Assembly: GCA_039105265.1 (NCBI GenBank) | Contig: JAPFFF010000049.1 | Span: 434,001-498,000, forward strand | Length of the DNA: 64,000 bases | From: Tritrichomonas musculus | Lineage: Eukaryota > Parabasalia > Tritrichomonadida > Tritrichomonadidae | Direction of reading: 5' to 3' | Shown here: positions 18,401 to 28,186 of the stretch, one piece after another | Position numbering within the stretch: position 1 is the first letter of the stretch | Layout of the letters: every line of letters begins with the position of its first letter | Made by a program: the position numbers and the translations under genes | The notes under the pieces: generated by a model | Database searches by the model: none | What the model saw: the letters and a program-made list of their open reading frames with translations, nothing else | What the model was told of the DNA's origin: nothing

Positions 18401-19964
18401 AAAAGAATACTACAACTTGAGAGAGAACATAACGGGAGGATTATCAAATGTACTTCATCGAGTGAACATCAGAGGTCAAACATTAATCAATAAACTCAAA
18501 TATGATGCCGTTAATGACAGAATCATCAGCTATGACACTTCAAACATAGTCTCACACGTTGCTGGTATTGATTTCAATTCATTGTATCCTTCATCATTCA
18601 GTTCAGTAAAACATTCATTTAATCCTTATCACGGAGGAATCATGTACATGCCTGGTTCATTTATAAAACGCTTTGATGTTTATGATGAACAAGGAAACAA
18701 GAATGAAAAGGTGTTCAATGCTGCAATGAATATCATTCAATCAAAGAAACGATTTGATGCAAACCCTGAGTTTATATTCAAAGCTGAAGTCAAATTGAGA
18801 TGCCCGAAGAATAAAATCAATGATTTGATTAACTTTCCCCCTGTGTTTAGAAATATCAATATAATGAATGATGAACAAACGATTGGAAGTTATATGTACA
18901 AATACATGAAAGACAATAAACTGAATTCAGCCGATAAAGAAACAAGAAAGCTGACAATGTTGCTTGATACATGCAACACGTTTATGACGTTCTCGAACTA
19001 TTATTTATGGTTTTTAATTGACCACGGACTTATTGTTGATGACATTAAGAGCTTGAGTTTATATGAGGCACATGACGGTTTCAATCAATTTGTTTGTGAG
19101 TTTATGAAGAAGCGTCAAGATATATTGTCAGGAAAGGCACACGGAAATGAAAAGTTTTACAAGATTAGCATGAACGGATCTTACGGATATGACGGAATGA
19201 ATTCAGAGAACTTCAACAAAGTAAGAATTGTTGATAAAAATAAAGCATTTCAATTAATAGCCTCTGATACTTATCGTAATGGATGTAAATTGTCAAATGA
19301 TTGTTATTTGATACAATCACAACCTCATTCATTCAAATGTAATACATGTCTTCAGGAATCATTTTGGACATTAGACAATGCGAAATATTGGTATTTGACT
19401 TTCCTTTATGACTTTCTATACAAATGCATTGATATGAATAAAATTCATTTCAACTCGGTCGATACAGACAGCCTTTACATGTCAATCGCTGGTGATATGA
19501 ATAAACCGATTGACCAGTTGTTTGATTACGTCATCAAAGACAAAACATTTTATGACAAACACATTTATAGCTTCATGCCAAATCCCGCTATCAATGATGT
19601 ATATGATGAGAAAAAGATTCTCGGTTGTTGTGTAGAAAAGTTCGGAGCAAATCAAGTTGCTTTATGTGCTAAGTGTTATACGATTTGGTCAGATGACAAA
19701 ACAATTTCATTAAAGCTCAAAGGTATATCATTGAAGAAGAACAACATCAAATCAAGTGATTATAAAAATGTCATTGATAAGCAATCAATAATGAAAGGCA
19801 AAAATATAAACCTTCAAATGAATTCACAACTGATGAGTAAAATAACTGTTATCAAAAATGCTTTAACAGCAGCACATTCAAAAATGTTGGTATTATCAAA
19901 TCATTGTTGTTGTCCTTATGTCAATGGTTTCACTGCAAAGGATTATTTCATTGAGAATCATTAA
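15408..19964 (+). pseudogene. pPolB with embedded HNH domain (element B), broken
   Basis: Protein-primed DNA polymerase B of about 1,500 codons, with roughly one break. From the start: an acidic N-terminal region, an OTU-like segment (CWYRFLACCL), a zinc finger (HICPHCGSYIH with a later HVKKC), exonuclease motifs (YDFETME, NSSRFDSNLF, YNDNDVEMM), an HNH domain (CHLCGEHF, DRIDNNKGHQ, CNRLRQRDD; about 18,188-18,330) and polymerase motifs (DFNSLYPSSF, MNGSYGYDG, VDTDSLYM). It resembles the polymerase of element F in all parts but is clearly diverged. An Inr-like TCATAA lies directly before the ATG. Confidence 0.9.
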
Positions 19965-20010
19965 ATGAAATGATTTAATTTTAATTTGATTTTTTATTTT
20001 TGTTTCATAA

Positions 20011-20655
20011 ATGAGTCAATCAACTGAACAAACACAAATTGAAACTGTTGATGATGAAGCTGAATTCGAACCATTAAAAGACTTTGAAAATGATTATGAA
20101 ATATTGAATCAATACCCTTTCACAATAAAGAAGAAATCAAATAATAGAATCATCAAAGAAAACATAAATAAAACTGATGGATATGTTCAAATTTGTTTGA
20201 ATGGCAAATCATATCAGAAACATGTTATTGTGGCTAAACAATTTCTTGAAAATCCTGACAATTTACCTCAAGTTGACCATATAAATCATGATAAAGCTGA
20301 TTATCACTTGTCAAATCTTCGTTATGTATCACCATCAACAAATCAATATAATAAATCATATTATAAAGCTGTTCAATATGTGTTCATTGATGATATACCT
20401 GATGATTCAATAATTATTGATTTCTATGAAACAAAAACAGAAAGAAGAGAGTTTGAAGAAAACAAATATTATTATTACTTTGATGAATCAAATAATGAAG
20501 ACAAATTTTATGCAAAGATTACTGATAATTTATATAAGGAACTTCATCATAACAGAGTAAAATCAGGCATTGAATATGTATCACTTCGTGATGTTGAAAA
20601 TAAAACAGTCAGTGTATATATCAATCGATTTAAACATCAACATGATTTGCTTTAA
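20011..20655 (+). CDS. NUMOD4/HNH homing-type endonuclease 1
   Basis: 214 residues. The NUMOD4-like N-terminus (FEPLKDFENDYEI) is followed by an HNH domain with QVDHINHDKADYHLSNLR and YVSPSTNQYN (about 85-115), the classic phage and free-standing homing endonuclease layout. A variable C-terminal region follows. It lies between the polymerase and fibre genes of B, where C and F have no such gene, so it is an invader. A paralogue lies at 21,785-22,312. The start has the same TTTCATAAATG leader as the polymerase. Confidence 0.85.
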   Translation: MSQSTEQTQIETVDDEAEFEPLKDFENDYEILNQYPFTIKKKSNNRIIKENINKTDGYVQICLNGKSYQKHVIVAKQFLENPDNLPQVDHINHDKADYHLSNLRYVSPSTNQYNKSYYKAVQYVFIDDIPDDSIIIDFYETKTERREFEENKYYYYFDESNNEDKFYAKITDNLYKELHHNRVKSGIEYVSLRDVENKTVSVYINRFKHQHDLL

Positions 20656-20661
20656 ATGAAA

Positions 20662-20685
20662 CGAGTGGTAGAATATTACCAGTCG
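20662..20685. repeat. Palindrome upstream of the KilA-N gene
   Basis: CGAGTGGTA and TACCAGTCG form an almost perfect inverted repeat. A related palindrome with the same CGACTGG/CCAGTCG arms lies inside the neighbouring KilA-N gene at 20,983-21,006. Confidence 0.65.
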
Positions 20686-20759
20686 AAAAATCATTAATGA
20701 AAATCATTTATTTTTGATTTGATTTATTTTTAAATCAATTTTTATCAGTAATTCAAACA

Positions 20760-21524
20760 ATGAGCACACCAACAACAAACACAGCCACAAACACAAACGC
20801 CACAACTCAACCAATCAATAATGATTATGAATATATTCAATACAATCAACGTTTGAGAATCATTCATTCAAAACAAGATGATATGTATCAAATGCAATCA
20901 ATCATAACAGCTTGTCAATCAAATAAATTATGTAAAGACTGGTTCAGAAACCAATCTACAATTGATATTATTGATGAATTATCGACTGGGGAAAATCTCC
21001 CAGTCGAAAAATTATATGAAAAACGAGATGATTTACCCAATGGATTAAGAGGTTTTTATGTTCATCGATGGCTCGTTAATTCAGTTGCTATGTGGGCTTC
21101 ACCTCGTTATTCAATATATATCATGAAGCTTCTTGATTCACATTTTGAACATGAACGACAACAATTGGTTGAAGAATTGCATCAAAAGAAACCACGGCTC
21201 GTACCATCTAACAAAGAACACAATTATAAATATTTGATTTGGAAAGAAACTAATGATGCTGAAAACACAATTCTTCATCTTGTGAGAAGAAACAAACGAA
21301 CATTCAGAGCTGTATCAACACATAATAATGAGAATGAAAGATTTATATTCAAAGATAATTTGCCGATAGCGATGAGTCCGAACGAAGACATTAAAGAACT
21401 TGTCAAGAACAACTTCCCTCGTAATGATTATACCATCAATGGTTGCAATATTATAATAAAGAATGAACGGCTGGAACAATTACACACACTCATTGATGAA
21501 TACTTCAATCAATTTCAATCATAA
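20760..21524 (+). CDS. KilA-N domain protein with DUF3627-like C-terminus
   Basis: 254 residues. The KilA-N domain ends in GFYVHRWLVNSVAMWASPRY and IYIMKLLDSHFEHER (about 90-140), and a C-terminal region of about 100 residues follows, of the type found after KilA-N or Bro domains in large DNA viruses. KilA-N proteins are DNA-binding. The C-terminal KilA-N part fused to element C's capsid protein is a clear homologue. An in-frame palindrome encodes part of the N-terminal linker. It lies between two HNH genes, suggesting an accessory island in B. Confidence 0.85.
   Translation: MSTPTTNTATNTNATTQPINNDYEYIQYNQRLRIIHSKQDDMYQMQSIITACQSNKLCKDWFRNQSTIDIIDELSTGENLPVEKLYEKRDDLPNGLRGFYVHRWLVNSVAMWASPRYSIYIMKLLDSHFEHERQQLVEELHQKKPRLVPSNKEHNYKYLIWKETNDAENTILHLVRRNKRTFRAVSTHNNENERFIFKDNLPIAMSPNEDIKELVKNNFPRNDYTINGCNIIIKNERLEQLHTLIDEYFNQFQS
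20983..21006. repeat. In-frame palindrome within the KilA-N gene
   Basis: CGACTGGG pairs with CCCAGTCG around a short AT-rich loop. It encodes residues in the variable linker before the KilA-N core. At the equivalent protein position in the fusion gene of C, a different perfect palindrome occurs (49,688-49,705). Confidence 0.7.
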
Positions 21525-21549
21525 ATGAACAAAAATAAAATGAAAATCA

Positions 21550-21735
21550 ATCAATTGATTTACTCTTTGAATACAGCTAATGTTCTTTCATCAATGATAC
21601 TTGTAATGATTCCAACAGTCATTCGTTTTATTTTTGATGTTATTGCTGTCTCTCCTGAAAGAACCTTCAGCTTATTGTCTTCATTATCGATAAACACTTC
21701 ATCACCGATTGAATAACATGATGAATCATTATAAA
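21550..21735 (-). pseudogene. Duplicate fragment of the fibre gene 3' end
   Basis: About 185 bp closely matching the 3' end of the fibre gene at 22,374-22,545, including the segment encoding the C-terminal KVLSGETAIT-like region. The HNH gene 2 lies between the fragment and the full gene. A partial duplication linked to entry of that gene is the simplest reading. Confidence 0.75.
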
Positions 21736-21784
21736 TTAAAAATTATTTTTTTTCCCCAAATTTATATAAACCAAAAATAAAACA

Positions 21785-22312
21785 ATGAGTCAAGATAATG
21801 AATGGATACCATTAAAAGATTTTGAAAACGATTATGAAATCATGGTTGAATATCCGAATTCAATTCGCAAGAAATCAAATAAGAGAATCATTAAAGAATC
21901 TCTAAATGATAAACGAATTCAAAATGATTATATCATTGTTTGGATAAATAGACGAAAATATTTCAAACATATTCTAATTGGAAAGCAATTCATTAAAAAT
22001 GATGACCCAACTAATAAAAATCAAATAGACCATATAAACAGAGATAAAACAGATAATCATATTAATAATTTAAGATGGGTGTCATCTTCTGAAAATCAAT
22101 TTAATGTTGGTTCGAAAAAAGGAATTCAATATGAATATGTTGATTCTCTTCCTGATGGTTATATCACTGTTGATTCATATATTATGAAAAACAATACGTA
22201 TAAGCTTGACAATTATTATTACTGCAATGAAACATTTTATTATTTCAATGGTTTTAAGTATAGAAAACTACATATATATGTAAATAAAAATGGGAGCAAG
22301 ACTGTTAGCTAA
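21785..22312 (+). CDS. NUMOD4/HNH homing-type endonuclease 2
   Basis: 175 residues, paralogue of the gene at 20,011: the same NUMOD4 start (WIPLKDFENDYEI), an HNH core (QIDHINRDKTDNHINNLRWV, SSENQFN) and a shared C-terminal style (VDSLPDGYITVDSY). The paralogues differ too much for a very recent copy. It sits exactly between the fibre fragment and the full fibre gene, so the fibre 3' end was probably its point of entry. Confidence 0.85.
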   Translation: MSQDNEWIPLKDFENDYEIMVEYPNSIRKKSNKRIIKESLNDKRIQNDYIIVWINRRKYFKHILIGKQFIKNDDPTNKNQIDHINRDKTDNHINNLRWVSSSENQFNVGSKKGIQYEYVDSLPDGYITVDSYIMKNNTYKLDNYYYCNETFYYFNGFKYRKLHIYVNKNGSKTVS

Positions 22313-22373
22313 TTAGATATAAATCATTATAAAATCACAATCAGTTTACCGTCATTTAAACGTCAATATAAAC

Positions 22374-25300
22374 TCACTTAAAGACAGCAAGAGTTTTATC
22401 ATCTATGATTCCAGTGATGATTCCAACAGTCATGCGTTTTATTTTTGCTGTTATTGCTGTCTCTCCTGAAAGAACCTTCAGCTTATTGTCTTCATTATCG
22501 ATAAACACTTCATCACCAACACTATAACATGATGAATCATTAACTTTGCAAATGTAATCTCCTAAAGAAGCAAATGTTATACATTTATTTTTGTCATCGA
22601 TTCTGACACATATACCGACATACTCCTTCCATGTTCCTGATGTCTTGACACTACAAATACAATCAGTTGTATCATCTGCTGTTGAAGGTATCCATTCATC
22701 ACCGACATGTTTGTAAACCTTACCTGTCATATACACTGGAGAACCTATAACGAAATCACTAACAGAGTTCATTGATGATTCAATCGGTGAGTAATGTGTG
22801 ATTGTTGTGTTTGATGTACCATACATCACAGCCTTATATTTTGCTAAATATTTTCGGGACATGATGCATCTTGAATATATTTGTTTAGAATCTAATAATT
22901 CCTGAGTAACTGTCCAAGAATATTCACCTATTGGGAAATTATATGTCAGGGGTCTTCCTGATGCTATATCAACAGTGTCTTCATAATAGAATGGGAATTT
23001 GAAATTGTCGAAATACACAGTTCTTTGATGTAATACAAGAACAATGTTGTGAGGATTTCCAGTTGTATCATAGAATAATATTCTTATTTCCAAACATAGC
23101 GCATAATCACCTACTATATATTCCAGTTTAATCACATTACCTTCAAGTTTTAGATAATGAATTGATATTTCACCGCCCTCTGTAATCGGTCCGCAATCAA
23201 TAGCACATTTTTTTATTAGTTGTTCTTCTGTTATGACATTTGACTTCAATGCAAAGTTATCATTTACATATTTCACAGATGAAATCATATTATCGTTCAC
23301 AGGTTGGTTGCTTATTAATGTGATAGATACATCATATATATTGGTTAGTGTATCATCCTCAGCTCTCAATGAGACAATATGGGTATTATAATTAATATTT
23401 ATTAATTCATTGCTTGTTGATTTGTAAATCATATTCAAACTTTTATATAAACTGTATTCGTATTCAACTTCTTCATATGATGCATCATCAGCATTTCGTT
23501 TGAATTTGACGATAATATTTTTGGTTGTGAATACTCTTCTTACATCATCATCAGGAACTACACAACCATTTTCATTCTGTGTACATTGAATTGTGATTTG
23601 TTCTGGATTTTCATCAACAACATTTGCAGTTTTAATAAATGGTGATTCGATTTGTGCTTTAATGACGTTGATTAACCATTGAGTACTGCCACTTGAATTA
23701 CACAACATAAATTCACCACGGTCATACCATACAATAGATAATCCATTATCTAACATCATTCTATATCCTCTCATATATTTTTCATAAGGCTTGAATATCA
23801 AATCAAAATGTTGAATATTGTTAATGTAATCCTTGTTAGAACCCCAATTAACATCAAATATCACATGTATATCGGTTTCTGGTAAGTATGGTTTTACAAA
23901 TATATAATCACGAACGGGATTCGGATATTCAATATTCAATTCAGTACCATACAACGCAGTATTCAACGCAGATTCATTAACCAAATCAGATGGAATTGTT
24001 GGGATTTCTGTTTTCATTGCATACTTATCTAATTCATAAGCCAATTCATCCTCATCAACAAACTTCTCATCAGCTTGTGCACTAGTATAATACGGTGTCA
24101 AATCAACATCTTTAATATCACTCTTCAATGCATAAGTGTTCGACACATATCTAGCCGAATAAGCGTTTCTGTCTGTTGGTTCGATAGTTTTAGTAATTGA
24201 ACACGATAAAATTTCTGGTGTTTCACCTGTTCCTGGATTTATTAATTCATGGCTGTCATATAGAAACCAAATACTTGAATCACTTCCTTCCATCCGTATT
24301 ATCTGAGAGGGTTGTTCGTCATCATCGTCATTGTACGAATAATCTACGTGAACATAATGACCTGTATAAAAACTGTTTGATGAGACAATATCCAACCCGT
24401 ATTGCTCTATTAGTTCATGATATTTGTCGTAATCCAAATCAGGAATTGTATTATTGACGATTTCGAATTGAATTGTTGTTTGCCCCTCAATAATCTCTGG
24501 GAGGTCTTCTTTTGGAACATATCGTTCGGCACAAGAATCCAAAGTCGCTTGAAAACCTTCATTAGCCGCTATACTTGTTAAACACATTGATGCTTTAGCT
24601 GATAATGGTTTATCATCTTCAGCCATCAATTTCTGGAAAACTTCTTCGGGTAATAGTTCTTTTATGTTCAATTGTAACTCACTATTTTTGAGTACTTCTG
24701 GTATATCCGTCTTCAATGCATATACATTTAATTGAGTGCTTAGGTCATCTTTGCTGACATATTTTTTATTTGTATAATCTATGGTCGGGATTGATGAGTT
24801 ATCCATTATATAAAACTCTATAATATCAGTTGGAGGTGCCCAGCTACTGCTATTACTTATAAAGTGATCATAATTGTCTGAACTGGTTGCGTAATAGATA
24901 CAAATTCCTTTGTAGTTTACATTTTTTGCAGTACCAGATAATTTATATTCAACACAAGCATCAGTTTCACGCCAAAACACATAATATCCGTCAGTATAAT
25001 CACTCGTTTTTTCGAAATAGATATATATACCTAAATCACGAGCTTTAGTAAGAAATTCAGAGTCTTTTGTAAGATTATGACTGACAGTGCCTGTTTCAAA
25101 TCTCAAGTTATTAAATCCATCAATTTTACTAGAATCACTGTATATATTATCTTTCGTTAAACAGTTTCCGAGGTCATTTTTCAATTCAGTTAATTTATTT
25201 TCAACGTCATCTGATAAAACATACTTATCTAATTCATAAGCCAATTCATCTTCATCGACAAACTTCTCATCAGCTTGTGCACTAGTATAATACGGTGTCA

Positions 25301-25589
25301 AATCAACAGGTTCTGGTATATCCGTCTTCAATGCATAATTCGTTAAATCAACAGGTTCAGGTATATCAGTTGATAAAGCATAATTGTTAATGACATAATC
25401 ACGCAATCCGTTAACAGCTTCATTCAATTGTTCCTCTGTGATTCCATGACCGTTTGAACCTCCTACGTTTCCGTTCGATGTATCACCTTTGATAACATAA
25501 TTGTCGACATATCTTTTGATGTATTCGTTAATCAATCCGTCAATGGTATTTGTTTTTGTTATGTGCCCGCTCTGCTCAATCGTAAACAT
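22374..25589 (-). CDS. Fibre-like repeat protein (element B)
   Basis: 1,071 residues. The N-terminus (MFTIEQSGHI followed by LINEYIKRYVDNY) could be the virion anchor. Then come several copies of a short repeat built on YALKTDIPEPVDLTPYY and SAQADEKFVDEDELAYELDKY, like the repeats of phage tail fibres. These alternate with larger globular segments of unknown fold. A conserved C-terminal domain of about 140 residues (SPVYMTGKVYKH to the end) is shared with C and F. By architecture it should be a receptor-binding or attachment fibre; that is inference, and I know of no such gene in well-studied Polintons. Only 22 bp separate its start from the divergent gene at 25,612. Confidence 0.75.
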   Translation of the reverse strand: MFTIEQSGHITKTNTIDGLINEYIKRYVDNYVIKGDTSNGNVGGSNGHGITEEQLNEAVNGLRDYVINNYALSTDIPEPVDLTNYALKTDIPEPVDLTPYYTSAQADEKFVDEDELAYELDKYVLSDDVENKLTELKNDLGNCLTKDNIYSDSSKIDGFNNLRFETGTVSHNLTKDSEFLTKARDLGIYIYFEKTSDYTDGYYVFWRETDACVEYKLSGTAKNVNYKGICIYYATSSDNYDHFISNSSSWAPPTDIIEFYIMDNSSIPTIDYTNKKYVSKDDLSTQLNVYALKTDIPEVLKNSELQLNIKELLPEEVFQKLMAEDDKPLSAKASMCLTSIAANEGFQATLDSCAERYVPKEDLPEIIEGQTTIQFEIVNNTIPDLDYDKYHELIEQYGLDIVSSNSFYTGHYVHVDYSYNDDDDEQPSQIIRMEGSDSSIWFLYDSHELINPGTGETPEILSCSITKTIEPTDRNAYSARYVSNTYALKSDIKDVDLTPYYTSAQADEKFVDEDELAYELDKYAMKTEIPTIPSDLVNESALNTALYGTELNIEYPNPVRDYIFVKPYLPETDIHVIFDVNWGSNKDYINNIQHFDLIFKPYEKYMRGYRMMLDNGLSIVWYDRGEFMLCNSSGSTQWLINVIKAQIESPFIKTANVVDENPEQITIQCTQNENGCVVPDDDVRRVFTTKNIIVKFKRNADDASYEEVEYEYSLYKSLNMIYKSTSNELININYNTHIVSLRAEDDTLTNIYDVSITLISNQPVNDNMISSVKYVNDNFALKSNVITEEQLIKKCAIDCGPITEGGEISIHYLKLEGNVIKLEYIVGDYALCLEIRILFYDTTGNPHNIVLVLHQRTVYFDNFKFPFYYEDTVDIASGRPLTYNFPIGEYSWTVTQELLDSKQIYSRCIMSRKYLAKYKAVMYGTSNTTITHYSPIESSMNSVSDFVIGSPVYMTGKVYKHVGDEWIPSTADDTTDCICSVKTSGTWKEYVGICVRIDDKNKCITFASLGDYICKVNDSSCYSVGDEVFIDNEDNKLKVLSGETAITAKIKRMTVGIITGIIDDKTLAVFK

Positions 25590-25611
25590 TCAATTTATTA
25601 GAAACTAAACA

Positions 25612-27075
25612 ATGTCAAAACAAGATAAAAATAATTCATCTGATAGCTTTGAATTAGATTTGAGCAATATTGATGATGATACTATATTTGACAGTGAGGT
25701 ATCTAAACCTGATGATGATGATGAACTAGAGGACCCGATAGATTATTTTAAGAACACGTTTCTCAGTACATATAAACTAGAACACCCCAATGATTTAATT
25801 AATTTGTTGTATCAAATACAAAACAATGAATATACAGGAAGAAGTGTGGGAAAGATTCGTGAAATGAAAGTCAAGTTTCGTCGATTTGTTTCATTGATGA
25901 ACAAAATCAATGCAGGTATTAAAAGTAAAGGTAATCGATTCCTTAGTTTAAAAGAGTACACAACAGATAAAAAAAGTCTTGATACAATTATCAATTACTT
26001 TAATATTGTTGTCAACGATGATTTGAATTATAGTTCTGACGGTTTTCGTTCATCACCCATCAAACCACCGAGAAAGAGTCAAACACCACAAACCACCAAA
26101 GGAAGAAGAAAGAGAACAAGCATTCATGAACCAACACTTGATACTAATAAACGAAGAACACCAAGAAGAAAACGTATAACTCCGAGTGATTCTGATGAAA
26201 ATGACTCGACAATACAATTGCCTAAAGACAGTGAAGATTCATTACTTAATATAACATTAAGCGAATCAGATTCTGAGTCATTAATATTGAAAAACGATGA
26301 TTTATCTGATTCTTTTATTGAACCATCAAAGGAACACAATAAAAATAATTTTTCAACTAATAAAATGGCAGACGACAACAACAATAATAACGGACCTCTT
26401 CAATCATTATATGATGATGAATTAGATGATTGGCATGATGATAATGAAGCAGCAACCGAAGCATACAGATATACAAGAACACCTGCAAAACAACCATACA
26501 AATATGATGATGATGATGATGAAGCACAAGAAATTAAATCACCTTTTGCAAGGAAATACAAAGGATATGCAGAAGATAACAAAGCAGAAGATGAACAACT
26601 TGATGAATTAATAAGAAATGCAAGGCGACCTACAAAGAATACTCGTGGACGACGTGATAATAAAGATATGCCACATGTTAACTCAACATTAAAGGATTCA
26701 TTTGACAAGCTTGAAATACCTCGTGTCGGTGGTAATATATCCTATTACAGAGATAAATTTATTGATATGATTATTAACGGAAACTTCAGAATCAAATACA
26801 TTCCGAATGCAGCTTGTCGTGATACAGCTATTGAATACTGTAAGAATTCAGTTGATAAAGACGGTAAACCAAGATATCGTTTATTACCAGAAAATGCCAA
26901 AGACCCGTTAGGAAACTCAATAACAGACTTGAACGGTGATAAAGTTGATGATGTTGTTTTAATTGATAGGAACGGTAATTTGGTTTTGTACTTATGGCTG
27001 ATGCTGAAAAATGAACTTTGTTATCATTTTCTTTTGATTTATGCTTTCTTGGTGGATTGGGAGTTAATGATTTAA
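25612..27075 (+). pseudogene. Shorter homologue of the 857-aa protein (element B)
   Basis: 487 codons. Acidic, low-complexity N-terminal half with Lys/Arg patches; the C-terminal part (YRDKFIDMIINGNFRIKYIP, YRLLPENAKDPLGN, DLNGDKVDDVVLID) aligns with the middle of the 857-residue protein of C. It is much shorter than that protein and overlaps the convergent neighbour by about 250 bp, so it looks incomplete. Function unknown; see the entry at 43,650. Confidence 0.65.
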
Positions 27076-27796
27076 TATTTTCTGTTGTTTCATTTTCTGT
27101 TGTTTCATTATCGGGTTTTATATTTGGTTTGAATATAGGATATTCATCGGCTATTGTATCATTTCGAAAACCTAAATGTGCAGGTTTCTTCGGTTTATAA
27201 TTCGTATTTTGATTTAAATCGTTCATTGTTTGTATTCTAATATCATTGGTGTCAGAACCTGGTTCTGTGTTATCAATGAAATCAATTATCGGTATTAAGT
27301 TTGGATTATCATAAACGGTAAATGATATATATGTTTTATTTGCATTAGGATTATAGCCTATATCAGCTGCAGTTATTATATTATTAAATGCATTCATGAA
27401 TACCTCATAAGTAAAAGCGAAATTTACTCTATTAAAATAAGCTTCACCATCATATTCTACATAATAATTTGTTATATCTTTAGGTGTGTTATCATTTAAT
27501 AATACAAATACAGGTTCTTGAAATCCTGGTAGTATCTTTCGTATAAATATGTATGACGGACTATAAATTCCATCACCAATTAAATATAACATCCATGCAG
27601 GTCTAGTCGTTAATGTTGTACCTTTATAAATACTTTGAACTTGCCTCGGAAATGTAAAAGTTGATGGAAAAATATAAATTGACCTTGATTCAGTAGTCGT
27701 AATCATAGCAAATGCAATCGGTGCTACACCATTAATTTTATAATTGCTCATACCAGCCAATTGATTCGGATTTAAATAAAATACATGAGAATCCAT
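26828..27796 (-). pseudogene. Putative structural protein next to the capsid block (element B)
   Basis: 322 codons; not recognised by family. Beta-rich with FYLNPNQLAGM at the start and a Lys/Asn/Thr-rich tail. It occupies the same slot as the 334-aa protein of C (46,258-47,262) but similarity is weak, so equivalence rests on position. The far end overlaps the convergent gene and may not be authentic. Confidence 0.5.
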
Positions 27797-27808
27797 TTTG
27801 AATAGACT

Positions 27809-28186
27809 TTAATAAATCAAAAGACAACTGAATATAAATGATTCAGGTTCAATAACGTTTCCTTTCATGTCTGTGAACCATAAATGATACTCTTTTTTTG
27901 TGTTGTTCAGACATTCATATTTTCGATATTTCGTTTGTCGTCTATTAGCTAGCATAATGAAATGGTCGCAGAAAGGCATGAATTCAACAATATCTGAATG
28001 AACCATCAAATCACCGACAATATGTTGATTGACAACAGCCCCACAATACTGAACAACAATGTACTTCTTGTTGCGACTATAAACGAAATCATCAGGAAGA
28101 TTAAAATCTTTTGATTGTGTGTGATAGTATCGTTTAGTTCTCGGTTCCCTCGAAAGCTTCGCTATTGTGTTTTGTTTAGCTTTCAT
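27809..28186 (-). CDS. Small capsid-like (penton candidate) protein, element B
   Basis: About 125 residues from MKAKQNTIAK; a longer frame would overlap the integrase further. Conserved with C (47,320-47,712) and E (56,073-56,453): KRYYHTQS, a LPDDFVYSRNKKYIVVQY strand pair, GDLMVHSDIV, LANRRQTKYRKYE and an SCLLIY end. The alternation of strands fits a single jelly roll, so a penton or minor capsid role is plausible. It overlaps the integrase end by 11 bp. Confidence 0.65.
   Translation of the reverse strand: MKAKQNTIAKLSREPRTKRYYHTQSKDFNLPDDFVYSRNKKYIVVQYCGAVVNQHIVGDLMVHSDIVEFMPFCDHFIMLANRRQTKYRKYECLNNTKKEYHLWFTDMKGNVIEPESFIFSCLLIY

Noticed and set aside
21525-21716. 63-residue protein on the + strand
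   Set aside because: The DNA is a minus-strand copy of the fibre 3' end; the + frame is incidental.
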